DNA of 64,000 nucleotides from Dipteronia dyeriana (lineage: Eukaryota; Streptophyta; Magnoliopsida; Sapindales; Sapindaceae): contig CM065299.1 in NCBI GenBank assembly GCA_032871835.1, forward strand, positions 96,424,652 to 96,488,651, in the 5' to 3' direction. The position numbers and the translations under genes were made by a program. The notes beneath the pieces are model-generated. The model saw only the letters and a list, made by a program, of their open reading frames with translations. It was not told where the DNA came from and did no database searches. This document shows positions 47,072 to 57,679 of this stretch, piece after piece (position 1 is the stretch's first letter; the number at the start of each line of letters is the position of its first letter).

Positions 47072-47985
47072 ATGGAGGTTGTTGTTCTGATCGTTGTCTT
47101 TCTTTACTTTTTATTTAGTTTTCTATATATATATATATATATAAAAAACACATCTTAATTTGGAATTTAGATGAAAATCCCCTCATTTGCATACCAAAAA
47201 CATTTTACAATTTCAAAATTTAGTCTAAAAACCATTTGATTGTATACCAAAAACCTTTAATTGTGCACTAAATAGAGGGGCAGGGCACACAATCCTTAAT
47301 GCAACTTTTCACTTTAAAGGAATGGTCTATCAAGGTTTTTTGGTTTAATTGATAAATGTAAGATTATATTTGTTATACTCAATTTCCTTTTGAAGTTTTC
47401 AACCAACCGGATAATAGACCAAAAACAATTAAACTTCAATAGGGTTTTGGGAATCTCCCGGATAAGAATTAGGAATCACTAGATTTCCCCATATCTAGGT
47501 AAACTTTTCTATCCACCGTATAGACGTTGTACTTGTACACAACAAATGAACAACCGCCATCTCTAACCAACAGGAAGATTCTGATACCCGTAAAATTTAC
47601 GGCACAAGGAACATATACCCTAATCATTGTAACAGAACACAAATAATATAATTATATATATATAAAAAAGATGATAATACTATTAATGCCTGTATCAATG
47701 TATCAATGATCACATGGGCAATGTCTATATATCATAATATCAACATCAGCGTATGAAAGGGGCCAGAGATGACGACCCCCACCAACGTCACTCATTCCAA
47801 TCTCTAGCTCCCAGTCACAACGCGGAACAAGCTTTGAAGATTCTTGCTTGCAGCTGCCACATCACTGCTGTGACTTTCTTCTTTTCTTTCAATATTTTAT
47901 ATATATATATGTGCGACCCACTTTGGGGGTTGTTGCCTAGTGGCTATGAATTGGTCAGATTTGGACTGTCTGTTCATCCATCCAT

Positions 47986-47995
47986 CTATATAATA
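47986..47995 (+). promoter_or_regulatory. Probable TATA box of the WRKY gene
   Basis: CTATATAATA lies 445 bp before the start codon and is followed by CT-rich sequence typical of a plant 5' leader. This implies a transcript start near 48020 and a leader of about 420 nt. Confidence 0.55.
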
Positions 47996-48066
47996 CCACC
48001 ACAAAACCAGATGCTGATCCATTAGAGAAACAAAAAAAAAAAAAAAAATCTTCCTTTTTTTTTCTC

Positions 48067-48072
48067 AGTCAA
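48067..48072 (-). promoter_or_regulatory. W-box core in the WRKY leader/promoter
   Basis: AGTCAA (complement TTGACT) matches the WRKY-binding core TTGAC(C/T). Group III WRKY genes often respond to their own family, but a single core site can occur by chance. Confidence 0.35.
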
Positions 48073-48212
48073 AAAAACCCTCTCTTTCCTTGACATTTCT
48101 CAACAGCATCCTCCACTCTTCTTCACAATTTCTTTGTCACCAAAGCCTTTTCATTTCAACTTTTCTTGCATACTTTTCTTTTGAGTTTTGCCCACCTCTC
48201 TCACTTTCTCTT

Positions 48213-48281
48213 ATGTCAGCAAACTATAAAAGATTTGGCGCTTTCGATCACATCTGCTCTCACACTAAATTTGCTCTCTAG
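48213..48281 (+). other. Upstream open reading frame 1 in the WRKY leader (22 codons)
   Basis: ATG at 48213, stop TAG at 48279-48281, entirely upstream of the main start. If transcription begins near 48020 it lies in the leader and could lower translation of the main frame. It reads MSANYKRFGAFDHICSHTKF and two more residues; no known conserved peptide. Confidence 0.45.
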
Positions 48282-48338
48282 ATCTTCTTCAATTCAATCT
48301 TTGTTAAATCAACCCTTCACTTTGTTGTTCAACATAAC

Positions 48339-48362
48339 ATGATCTACAGTTTCCCCCATTGA
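48339..48362 (+). other. Upstream open reading frame 2 in the WRKY leader (7 codons)
   Basis: ATG at 48339, stop TGA at 48360-48362; encodes MIYSFPH, 77 bp before the main start. Confidence 0.4.
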
Positions 48363-48439
48363 TATACACATAGCTCTACTCTGTGCCCAACAGGTACTCT
48401 GTTTTTTCCAAGGAAAATTTTGGAACTAAATTATAGGCT

Positions 48440-50407
48440 ATGGATATGGAGCAAATGGTTCTCATCAGTGAGCTAACTCAAGGGAAGGAGCTAGCAAAGC
48501 AACTTAGAAACCATCTCAAGCCTTCTTCATCCAAAGAGACAAGAGACTTCTTAATCCAACAAATTCTGGGTTCCTATGAGAAAGCTCTTTCAATGTTGAA
48601 TTGTGTTGGTGGTGCTGCTTCTTCTTCCATGGTTGATGAGCCTGCTGCTGATCAGTTTATCTCCACCTTTACCAACATTAGCCCAAGAAGTGACACTTCT
48701 GGTCTGGATTATAAAGATCAATGTCACAAACATGTCTATAAAAAGAGGTAATTTTTTTTTAAGACTATTATTATTATTCACTATAGCTTTCTTGTGATGT
48801 TTAATTTATTAGATGAAATAAATTAAGATTTATCTAATTTTTCAATCTTGGTTTGTTCGGTTTGTAGAAAGACAATGCCACAGTGGACTGAACAAGTGAA
48901 GGTTTGCTCCGGGACAGGATTAGAAGGGCCTCTTGATGATGGATACTGCTGGAGAAAATATGGGCAAAAAGATATTCTTGGAGCTAATTTTCCAAGGTGA
49001 GAACATTTTTTCTTTTATTTTTTATTTCAATTACTGTTAAAGTAAAAAAGATAGTCCCTCTTGGTTTGTGCCATTCATGCCCATCAATTCAATGATTTGA
49101 TTTCACATGAGCATGCAATATTGCAAGTTGCAAAAAAGATGAAAATTCTAAACATGCCAACAAATAGAAGAGGACAAAATCACTTTTTTTTTTCTTTCTG
49201 AGATACTTATTGTTCCAGAGTAGTTGATGTTATCTGGAGCACTTATTGTTCACTGCTCTTGCATCTATCTTTATATGTTCTCAGTTTTTTTTACTGTGAT
49301 CAGCTCCTGATAAACTTGACAGTTTAAAATTTGTTTTTATTTGTTTATTTAATTGGTTCATGCAACTATATCTGACAATTTGATATTTAAGTTGTAGTAC
49401 TGATAGTATTAATTGATTTATCAGTTATGTTCTTATTGAATTAATCAACCTGTGTCTGGTCCCCTACTCTCACCACAAAAGCAGATAAAAAGACTAATGG
49501 GCACAACCACATAACAGTGATTTAGATTCAATAATTCTTCACTTTTTGTTTTTTGTTCTTTTTTTTGTTTTAATTTTGGTAGGCCAAAAAACATTATCAT
49601 GTTGAGAATGCCTTTTAGCATGATAAGCACAAATTCCTTGATGAAAACATGCATGCACTATTTGGAGTTTTGTCTTGCACACAAAAAAAAAAATTACCAA
49701 GTTCTCTAATCCAAGCTATTGCAATTTGCAGAGGATATTATAGATGCACTCATCGTCACGCACAAGGCTGTTTGGCTACGAAACAAGTTCAAAGATCGGA
49801 TGAGGACCCTTCGATCTTCGAAGTGACTTATCGAGGGAGACACACTTGTAGCCAAAACTCTCAGCTTGCAGTAGCTGCAATGGCATCATCATCAGTACCA
49901 CCACCACCAATGTCCAAAGAGAAAAGGAATCAACATTATCTTATTAAACAACAGGAACATGAAGATCAAAATAAAAAACAATCACAAGAAGTAATGATGT
50001 TCAATTTTGGATCAGCTGCAGGGCTCAAAGTTAAAGCAGAGAATTTGGACAATAGAGAGGATATATTTCCTTCATTTTCATTTCCACAGACATCAATTGA
50101 AGTTGATAATGTGGGAGAGAATATGTTCATTGAGTCCTTGATTGAAAACAATTTCATGGGCAGTTTCTCTCCAAAGTTCATATCTCCTGCAACCTCCGAG
50201 TCCAATTATTTTCCTGTGTCACCAAGTCACAACACGCACAACTTTGGATTAGGCCACAGTGTGCAAACTCCTGAATCTGATCTCACTGAGATAATCTCAG
50301 CACCAAATTCTGTCACCAATTCGCCGATTGGGGAGGATTTTGATTTCTCACTCGTTAAGGTTGATTTCGACCCGAATTTCCTATTTGACAACTTGGAATT
50401 CTTCTAA
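48440..50407 (+). CDS. Group III WRKY transcription factor, three exons
   Basis: Exons 48440-48747, 48868-48996 and 49732-50407 (introns GT-AG) give an open frame of 370 residues. The WRKY domain spans about 109-190: WRKYGQK at 131-137, then a zinc site C151-X7-C159-X23-H183-X-C185, the C2HC pattern of group III. The second intron splits the domain at FPR/GYY, a conserved WRKY position. A basic KKRK stretch (about 101-104) is a likely nuclear signal; the acidic, Phe-rich C terminus ([20 protein letters not shown]) may activate transcription. The N terminus ([18 protein letters not shown]) resembles WRKY41/53/30/46 relatives, which bind TTGAC(C/T) W-boxes in defence and senescence. No break is seen; this is the only clearly intact host gene here. 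Confidence 0.95.
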
Positions 50408-51132
50408 GATACTTGATTTCAGTTGTTAATTTTGGAAATAACTTGTTTTCAGTTGCTAATTAGTATAACTGTTGCTAGTTTTGATATTTCTTTTTTCTGG
50501 GATTCCAAGCACTAGAAAAATCTAGGCATTGAGTTGCAATCTTGTACCATGTAAAATTTTTATGTTTCTTCAGTTAAATTATAAAAGATTGTATATGCTG
50601 GAAAAAAATTCAACATAATTGATTTTTAGGATTGTCTTGTCAAGCTGCAAAATGATCCTTGAAAACACTGATTGGAAGTTGGAACCATACAATTGTTGGA
50701 AAAAAATAAAACATAAAAACAAAAATGGTGATGGTGACATCTAGGGGTGTGCGGAGAATCGGAACCATTGGATTTACCATGATCATGATTCAAGATCCAA
50801 TCAAATTGAATCAATGAAATTTCAATATGATCCGATCCAATTATAAAATATCTAAATCCGATTCAATCTAATCCAATGGATTATAACGATATCGATATGA
50901 AACATGTCTTAACTTATAAAAGTTAAGACATTACTAAAATTAATAATACATGTCATTATCGAATTTAAATCAAAGTTTCATTGCCACAGAAAATTAGAAA
51001 ATATTCTCACACTCGCACGTTATCAAGGGTAGAGCTTGAATTCCACGTTGGCCGCAAGGACAAGACAATGTGGATTTGTTGGATCCAAAATAAGACAAAC
51101 ACAGTACTCTAATGAAACAAATATTAAGTAAA
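50408..51132. other. WRKY 3' region and intergenic DNA with a hAT-MITE remnant
   Basis: The first 200 bp are T-rich and probably hold the WRKY 3' UTR. CTAGGGGTGTGCGGAGAATC at about 50741 looks like one hAT terminus followed by degenerate CCAAT/GGATT-type text to about 50900; no matching second end was found. The remainder shows nothing. Confidence 0.55.
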
Positions 51133-52767
51133 TTAATTATTGTTTGTGGTGAGTAGATCACCATTCTTCTTAGAACACTTGATGCAGTCATCTAATATCA
51201 TCTTGGTATCATATTTGTACTCAAAACCCTTCTCTATTAGCTTTGTGTTTCCCCACTTGATTTCTCTCTTTGGACCGTTCAAGCACCTGAAAACACAATT
51301 TCACTTTCCTGTTAGAACTCACAATCACATAATTTTGAGATTATTTCTATGAAAAGGGGAATTGGTTGAGATTTGGATCCTCCGCTGATCTGATTTTTTT
51401 CTTAACCTCTTTAAAGCATGTAATTGTTCATTTGAATGTTGATAAAGTGGTCGTGGAAATCAATCATATTTTAACCACATATTTATCATAATGCTTATGT
51501 GTTATAAGATGAAAAAGACCAGATCAGGAGAGGATCCAAATTCAATTGGCTGCTCACTCCTGTTTCACATGATGTTTTGGATAGTTTTGTCGTTAGTAAT
51601 CGGCTATTTCAGAAGACGAAACATGAGTTTGCATACAAGAATCTGCCACGGATGGAAGCTAGCTCCATGCAGAAGATATGAGCTTCACAGACATCATCAA
51701 TGTGCACGATTGGAAGTTTTTCAAGCAATTCTTCTAAGAACCTCAGTGCTTGGTAGGTAAATTCTCCACCAGTAAGCGATGAAATGAATAGAGCCACGCT
51801 TAGGGGCATGTAAGATTGAAATGTATCCCCTCCCACTACCCCTAATGGCAGTGTAACCATCTCCAACTCACCGATATCTGAATTGGTTCCGTAGCTCAAA
51901 ATCTGCTCTTCTGTTAGTGTCTTCGAAACTACATATTCCTAAAACACGATACAAGATATGCTACTGCTTACACATGCATGCAATTATCTCACAAAGCTAT
52001 AATAAGATGATATTTTGATCTCAAAAATGGTAACATTAATGCTATTTGGATCAATAAGATATATACTCACCGTTAGATTAGGATTAGAGTAGGCATACGA
52101 GAGATTAAGAGGCGTCCAACATGTTTCGTCTATAAAATCCTTAAATCCAGAGCCATCCTCCATAAGCGGAGATGTGGAAACGACACTGGAAGTGTAGATT
52201 ACTCGCCTCACTGATCTTGATCGAACACAAGACATGGCAATGCTCTTAGCAGCAGCTATCGAGGCTTCGGTCCTGTAATTGAACTGTTTATTTACGAAAA
52301 ATCATATCTTAATTAGACCGAAATTACACAAGCAACTGCCAAATTATGCATTAAAAGAGAGATTAAGTAAAATTCATCAAGACTCAAGAGACAAGCCTGA
52401 TATCCCTCAGTGTGTAGCAATGGGGTGGCAACATGAAAAACAAATTCACAGCCTTGGATTGCAGGGTCAAACGTCTTAGGATCATAAATGTCAGCTTCAA
52501 ACAACACGAGTCTTGTGTCCGCACCAGAAAAGCTCATCAGAAAATCAACTTTCGATCGATCATCTGCAAATTCAAAAGGATTAGAGATCAAAGAGAACGA
52601 AAGAGATCTAGAGCTAGACACTTAGAGATCAAAAAGAGAGAGGTACCCAAGTTCCTTAAAGTTGCATGGACAGTGTAACCTTTCTCTAAAAGTTTTTTGA
52701 CAAGACAAGAGCCAATGTAACCTGCACCTCCTGTAACACAAACCTTACACTTACTCATCTTCTCCAT
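51133..52767 (-). pseudogene. NAD(P)H-dependent reductase (DFR/vestitone/anthocyanidin reductase-like), five exons, frameshifted
   Basis: Minus-strand exons: 52767-52647, 52563-52397, 52283-52071, 51938-51558, 51286-51133. Joined they give 1036 nt, one more than a whole frame of 344 residues, a normal family length. Extended short-chain dehydrogenase features: Rossmann motif [20 protein letters not shown] at the N terminus, FVFHVATP about residue 80, YTSSVVSTS about 130, catalytic YVVSK at the start of exon 4, and a C-terminal KREIKWG...KGFEYKYD. Such enzymes reduce flavonoid or phenylpropanoid carbonyls in the cytosol. Damage: one extra base near 51618 and a TAA soon after (IADY then stop). 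Exon 2 ends in a GC donor instead of GT. The first exons look well kept, so loss is recent, or these are sequence errors. Confidence 0.85.
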
Positions 52768-53139
52768 TGCAAATCTAGTACTTGTTCTTCACTCCTGCTA
52801 ATGAAGATTTAGAGAGGCTAATATTTCAATAATTCAATATTACTTCCTCAACCAATTGACATCAAAAATAATTTTAATTGGATAGATTTCTTGGAATCAC
52901 AAACAATATGGAATTTAAGTTTTGTCCACAATTAGAAAAGAAAAATAGATTAATTTACTTATAATAGATAAACTACGTAATTACTACCCACTGGTTCTCT
53001 CGATCTCTACACCTTCCAAGAAGAAAAATAAATAAATTCTTTGTCAGCTTGTTAATTATAACGTATGACCGCAAAGATAAGCATGTGCAGTAGGGACCTT
53101 ACCTTAATCGTCGGGCAGAATTAGAATAAGAATAAATCA
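52768..53139. other. Short intergenic region upstream of the reductase
   Basis: AT-rich, and would contain the reductase promoter. No convincing TATA box or repeat is seen. Confidence 0.5.
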
Positions 53140-53385
53140 AATTCAACTAGTGATGATACTTTCTTTTGAAGGATAAAATCACTTTACTAATGTATATTTA
53201 AAAAACACCATTTAACGTGATCAGACTAAATACCTCGAATTATTGAAAAAGAGATAAAGTTATAATTTTCAAAGTCTAAGAAAAGCAAGAGTGGGAAAGA
53301 AACGGATGGGAAGCTAATCGACAACAAAATCGATGGCGAAGTGACCGGAACGAGAGTACATCAGTTTTTTTACGATCGACAGAGG

Positions 53386-54008
53386 TAAGTTCGGTTTGTT
53401 TGTTTTTTTTTCGTTTTTGTTGTTGATAACTTGCATTGCATATTAGACTTGTGTTTTGTTGATTGAAATTGTAGATAAGATTTAAAATAGAGATCTGAGA
53501 ATGATTGTGGTTTAGGTTAGGGTTTGAAATGAGTTTAAATATTTGTTGAGGAAGATGAAATTCTTGGTATCGAGGATTTTTTATTTGAAAATTAGGTTTA
53601 GTTAAATCGAGTATTTTTTAAGTGAAATCGAGGGTTTTTGGAACAAGATCGAGATTTTTTTTCAAAGAATCGAGGATATTTTTCAAAGCATTGAGTATTA
53701 TTCAAAGGATCGGGAATTTTTTTCAAGGGGTCGAGAATATTTTTCAAAGGATCGAGAATATTTTTCAAAGAATCGAGAATATTTTCAAAGGATCGAGAAT
53801 TTTTTAAAGGATCGATAATATTTTTCAAAGGATCGAGAATGTTTTTCAAAGGATCGAGAATGTTTTTCAAAGGATCGAGAATTTTATCAAAGGATCGAGA
53901 ATATTTTTGATAGAATCTAAAATATTTTTCAAAGAATCGAGACTTTTAATAGATGAAACCAAGTTTTTTTTTTCAGTTTAATTACGTATTGTTTCTGTGA
54001 CATTGCAG
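53386..54008 (+). other. Possible 5'-leader intron carrying the left minisatellite
   Basis: AGAG/GTAAGTTC at 53386 is a strong donor, and TTGCAG at 54003-54008 lies directly before the ATG of the DUF1985-type gene. If spliced, the minisatellite at 53590-53960 is removed from the mRNA. This is inferred from splice consensus only. Confidence 0.45.
53590..53960 (+). repeat. GATCGA minisatellite, left arm of the MULE
   Basis: About 15 units of the form TTTTTCAAAGGATCGAGAATA, 20-23 bp each, with indels in the T-run. The same motif, in the other orientation, forms the large array at 57945-59090. Confidence 0.9.
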
Positions 54009-54912
54009 ATGAGGAGCAGGTTAAAAGATTTCCTTAAAACTTTAGAGGGAGATTGGTTCAAGGGAAAACTGACTTGACACAACCATTTTGAAGTCATCGC
54101 ACGTATAGACGATGCACTGAACCGGGTCCCTAAAGATTTTGCTGTTGAGGACCGGCGTCGGTTCATGGTGTCCTGTTTTGGGTATTTCATGTCAATGCAC
54201 CGGGAAATGAAGTTTTCGGGTAGTGTTATCCATCGGCTGCTATTGCGGGAGTTAGACCATAACGGGCCAAAAGATGATATGCGGTTTCTGTTAGGGAACC
54301 ATTTGGTGAGGTTTTTGAAGGTGGAATTTTACCTCATCACCGGATTACGCTTTGGAGTCGTACCGGACAAGAGCCTGTATGCAGTAGTGGAGAATGACAT
54401 ACATCAGCGGTACTTTTCTAGAGCCGATGAGGTATCGTTCAGAAGTTGAGGGTTGTTCTCACCCTCGGAGAGTTTCAGGAGGCGTACGATGTTGTGAAGC
54501 TCTGCCTCATTACATGTTGAACTGAATACTGATGAGGGTGGACGAGAGATTCAAGATTCCAGTTTGGCAGTTTCGGCTGGTGGATGACCTTGCTACTTTC
54601 GATGCATTCCCGTGGGGTGCCCACGTCTATAGACATTCTATTTAGTCAGTCAAGCATGCGTTACCCCGAAGACGTGAGGAGAGACAGCAACAATCACAGG
54701 GCGTTGATGTACATACTGTGGAGGGGTACAACATTTACGGTTTATCGCATACCCTCATGGTAAGAACTTTGAATTACAACATGTACTTTATTTTTTGTGT
54801 CCTCAATTTTTTGGATTCTAATCATACTTATCTTTGATACAGATATTTGCTTTCGAGGTGATCCCCGATCCGTGCCTCAAGTTCTGTGCCCAGAAGGTTA
54901 CGGAGTCCCCGT
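54009..54912 (+). pseudogene. DUF1985-domain protein of a Ulp1-bearing MULE, truncated
   Basis: ATG at 54009 follows a splice acceptor. It reads MRSRLKDFLKTLEGDW, a TGA at about 54075, then VSCFGYFMSMHREM (about 54167), HLVRFLKVEFYLITGLRFG (about 54300) and RYFSRADEV (about 54410), the core of plant DUF1985. After a stop and frame change near 54447, VDDLATFDAFPWGAHVYRHS (about 54580) and YNIYGLSHTLM continue. An intron at 54760-54842 (GT-AG) leads to IFAFEVIPDPCLKF, and the text ends at VTESPYL near 54912. DUF1985 usually forms the N-terminal part of transposon proteins ending in an Ulp1-like protease; that part is missing here. Function in transposition is unknown. Confidence 0.82.
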
Positions 54913-56480
54913 ACCTATAAGCAATTGGATACACCTTTTCATTCTCATCTTGTGCAGTTGTAACAAACATTGTACCCCTAAATCTTCCATTTAAATGGGT
55001 ACCATCAACGGTAATAACTTGACGCATACACCTCAGAAATCCATTAAGTGATGCACCTAACTATATGAAAAAGTAGAGAAATTTACCATCTTCGTCGCAC
55101 TGTAAGTCAGTGATTGTGTCAAGATTTTTTATTCCAACATGTAACCAAATGATGACAGCAGCTGGAAGGTTTCCTCATGCATTCCATAGGTCAATGACAA
55201 CGTATAATCAAGGGCTTGATGTGCCTTACTGTACATGATTTGAATGTCATACATTGTTTTTATATCGGCGATTCTGTCATTCGGACGCATTAGTCGACCA
55301 TCTTATTGTTGAAGTCTATGTGCAATCACTTATCCAATTATGATTGCACTAGCTTCTCAGTGGCTGCGGTGAATCTCCTCCAACGGACAAGTGTGTTCGT
55401 TGATAAAACTTCTTACTTGGAAGTATGTCATTTCATCTCTCCTCACCGCTCTTAACTTCCACGTACATTTGTCCATCAAACAAAGTAGATGTAATGTTGT
55501 CTTATTGGACCTTTTCACATTCCACTTAAAGTTCTGTCGCATTGCAAAATGCCTAACCAGTCTCTTCATATCCTTTTTAGTAGGAAAAAATTGCCCTCTA
55601 TATATCATGCTGGTTGGTTCATCTTCTACCAAGTTCCTGTTTCCACCCATACCAAGCGAGTATGATTATGCTCCTGGAATAACCCACGTTGTGGCAATGT
55701 CAGATCAGCTGCAGTTACATTAGGCCAGACCTCAGAGGTCTCAGCTATATCTGTTGCACTGGAACTACAGCTATGTATACGTTTCGCATGTCTTTTCGTT
55801 TGGACAGGTTCTTCATCTTTCTCATTGTTCGCTACATTATCTACCAGATGCAAATTTGCCTCATTATCCACCTCATGAATTGGCACAACATTCAGTTCAT
55901 TGTTCTGCTCATCGGTCATGTCATTGTACATCTCATTGTATTGGTGGTTGTACTGTCCATCATTCATCTCAATTTGACAACCAAAGACATCGTCGAATTG
56001 ACGTCCAACTATACCACTATGGTCGGCTACTTTCGGTGGGACACCACACATGTTTTGCTGCCCTTCGATCCCACTTCCTTCTATGAACAACTGGTTGCTT
56101 TCGCTAAATAATCAAAATTGTTGGGTGTTTTTATGATGAGGAATATCTTCAACTATCACATCTCCTGCTGCCCTATCAATTAGACTAACACATACTTGAG
56201 GGATCACCCTATTTTCCCCTAGCATAACCTGAACATCATCGTCGCTTCTTATAAAGGTGCGACATGTTATCCCAGGAACGATGGATATAGAATGTAGGTC
56301 AGCAATGTAGTTGTTCACATCGTACTTCACAACGATTTACACGATCGACACCAGTTCTTCGTGACACATACAATCTTTGGTTACCGGAACCTAAGTACCT
56401 CTGACTTCCATCGGGTAATTGCACCTATTGACCGTTGTAAGATATGACTATTCTTACCCGATCCATTGTCATATGAAAAT
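54913..56480 (-). pseudogene. mudrA-type MULE transposase, 3' truncated
   Basis: Minus strand, starting near 56480 (MTMDRVRIVISYNG, followed by a stop). Then DVNNYIADLHSISIVPG, a low-complexity Asn/Asp/Glu-rich linker (about 55780-56000), and the MuDR N-terminal domain: YRGQFFPTKKDMKRLVRHFA (about 55600), NVKRSNKTTLHLLC, CTWKLRA, FQVRSFINEHTC (about 55400). EASAIIIG, RPNDRIADIKTMY and the start of the catalytic core (VDGTHLNGRFRG about 55010; VYPIAY) follow. It is cut at about 54913, before the rest of the DDE domain. Stops near 56112, 55640, 55356 and later show decay. This is the family that moves MULEs. Confidence 0.87.
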
Positions 56481-56559
56481 CATCATCACAAACCATTATT
56501 AACAAATTTAAAAAATATTACATTTACAATTAATAAGAATTAAGAAAATTTCTTAACTG

Positions 56560-57000
56560 TAAGTGATCGATCATTTTTTGTAAGGGATCGATCATTTTTT
56601 TATAGTGTGACCGAGCTTATTTTAACAAGAATTGATTTTTTTTTTAAATGGATCGAGCTTTTTTTAATGGATCGAGATTTTGTGTAAGGGATCGAGAACT
56701 TTTTATAAGGGATTGGATCGAGAACTCTTTATAAGGGATTTGATCGAGAACTCTTTGTAAGGGATCGAACTTTTTTGTAAATGATCGATTTTTTTTTTAA
56801 GGGATCGAACTTTTTTGTAAGGGATCGAGAACTTTTTGTAAGTGATTGAGAATTTTTTTAAAGGGATCAAGAACTTTTTATAAGGGATCGAACATATTTT
56901 TCAAATAATCAAGCTTTTTTCCAAATAAAAAAAGCTCGGTCTAATATAAAATAATCTCGATTCTTCCTTAAATAATCTCGGTCACACATAAAAAAAACTC
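56560..57000. repeat. GATCGA minisatellite, right arm of the MULE
   Basis: Units of the form TTTTTGTAAGGGATCGAGAAC and TAAGGGATCGAACTTTTTTG recur about 12 times to 56910. Oppositely oriented AATCTCGATTC units then follow to about 57010. It is more varied than the other arrays. Confidence 0.85.
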
Positions 57001-57425
57001 AGATCTATTATGAAAAGCCTCGTAACCTAGAGATAATATATTCATACATGTTCATACATGTTCATAAAAAGACTGGAACAACATATCATAAGGAATTGAT
57101 ACATTGTTAAACCATACAGAAATGCATACAAAATATCGTAAATACATGAAAAAAAATATAAATGAAGATCAGAAATATTTTTTTACCTTCTTGTGCAGAA
57201 TCCGGAGAGAGACAAGTTTTTTGAAGAGAGAGGAGTTGTAGATCGATTTTCAAACAACTTTTTTGGAGGGATACAGACGAGTTCAGAAAGTTACCTTTAA
57301 AAAAATTAAAGTTTAGGGGTAATTTAAGTAGTTCATTATAATAGGTGTCTTTTAAACTTAAGTTATTAAATCGGTGGTATCATCACAACACACAATATAA
57401 AAAGGTGACATATCTCACCAGTTCC

Positions 57426-57679
57426 ACAGTTGAAAAATATACTAAAAACAATAAAATGATGATACTTGCTAGCTTTTTTAGGCATTAATTACATTAAAAA
57501 TATACAAAAATTATACATGAAAATGAAATCGCCACTACATATGTTGCAAACAGCTTTTTTGAAATTACAAAACTGAATTATCAAACATATAGAAACCTAA
57601 ATACACTAGAGATAAATTGTTTAGGCTTAGTAGCATCATTATGATCAGTAGGCAACATAACTCTGGTCTAATAAGTTGA
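57426..57679. other. Spacer between the two Mutator-like elements
   Basis: About 250 bp of AT-rich DNA; nothing recognised. Confidence 0.55.

Larger units (their letters stand above)
53140..57425. mobile_element. Mutator-like element with opposed DUF1985-type and transposase genes (internally deleted)
   Basis: The right end (about 57300-57425, reverse complement GGTGAGATATGTCACC...ACCACCGATTTAATAACTTA) matches both ends of the element at 57680-59575. The left end (about 53165-53240: TTTACTAATGTATATTTAAAAAACACC) matches the inner part of the same terminal repeat. Inside: a plus-strand DUF1985-type gene, a minus-strand mudrA-type transposase and GATCGA minisatellites just inside both ends. The two genes meet at about 54912, where each is cut, so a deletion has removed the Ulp1 part of one and the rest of the other. 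Exact ends and target duplication could not be fixed by eye. Confidence 0.75.
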
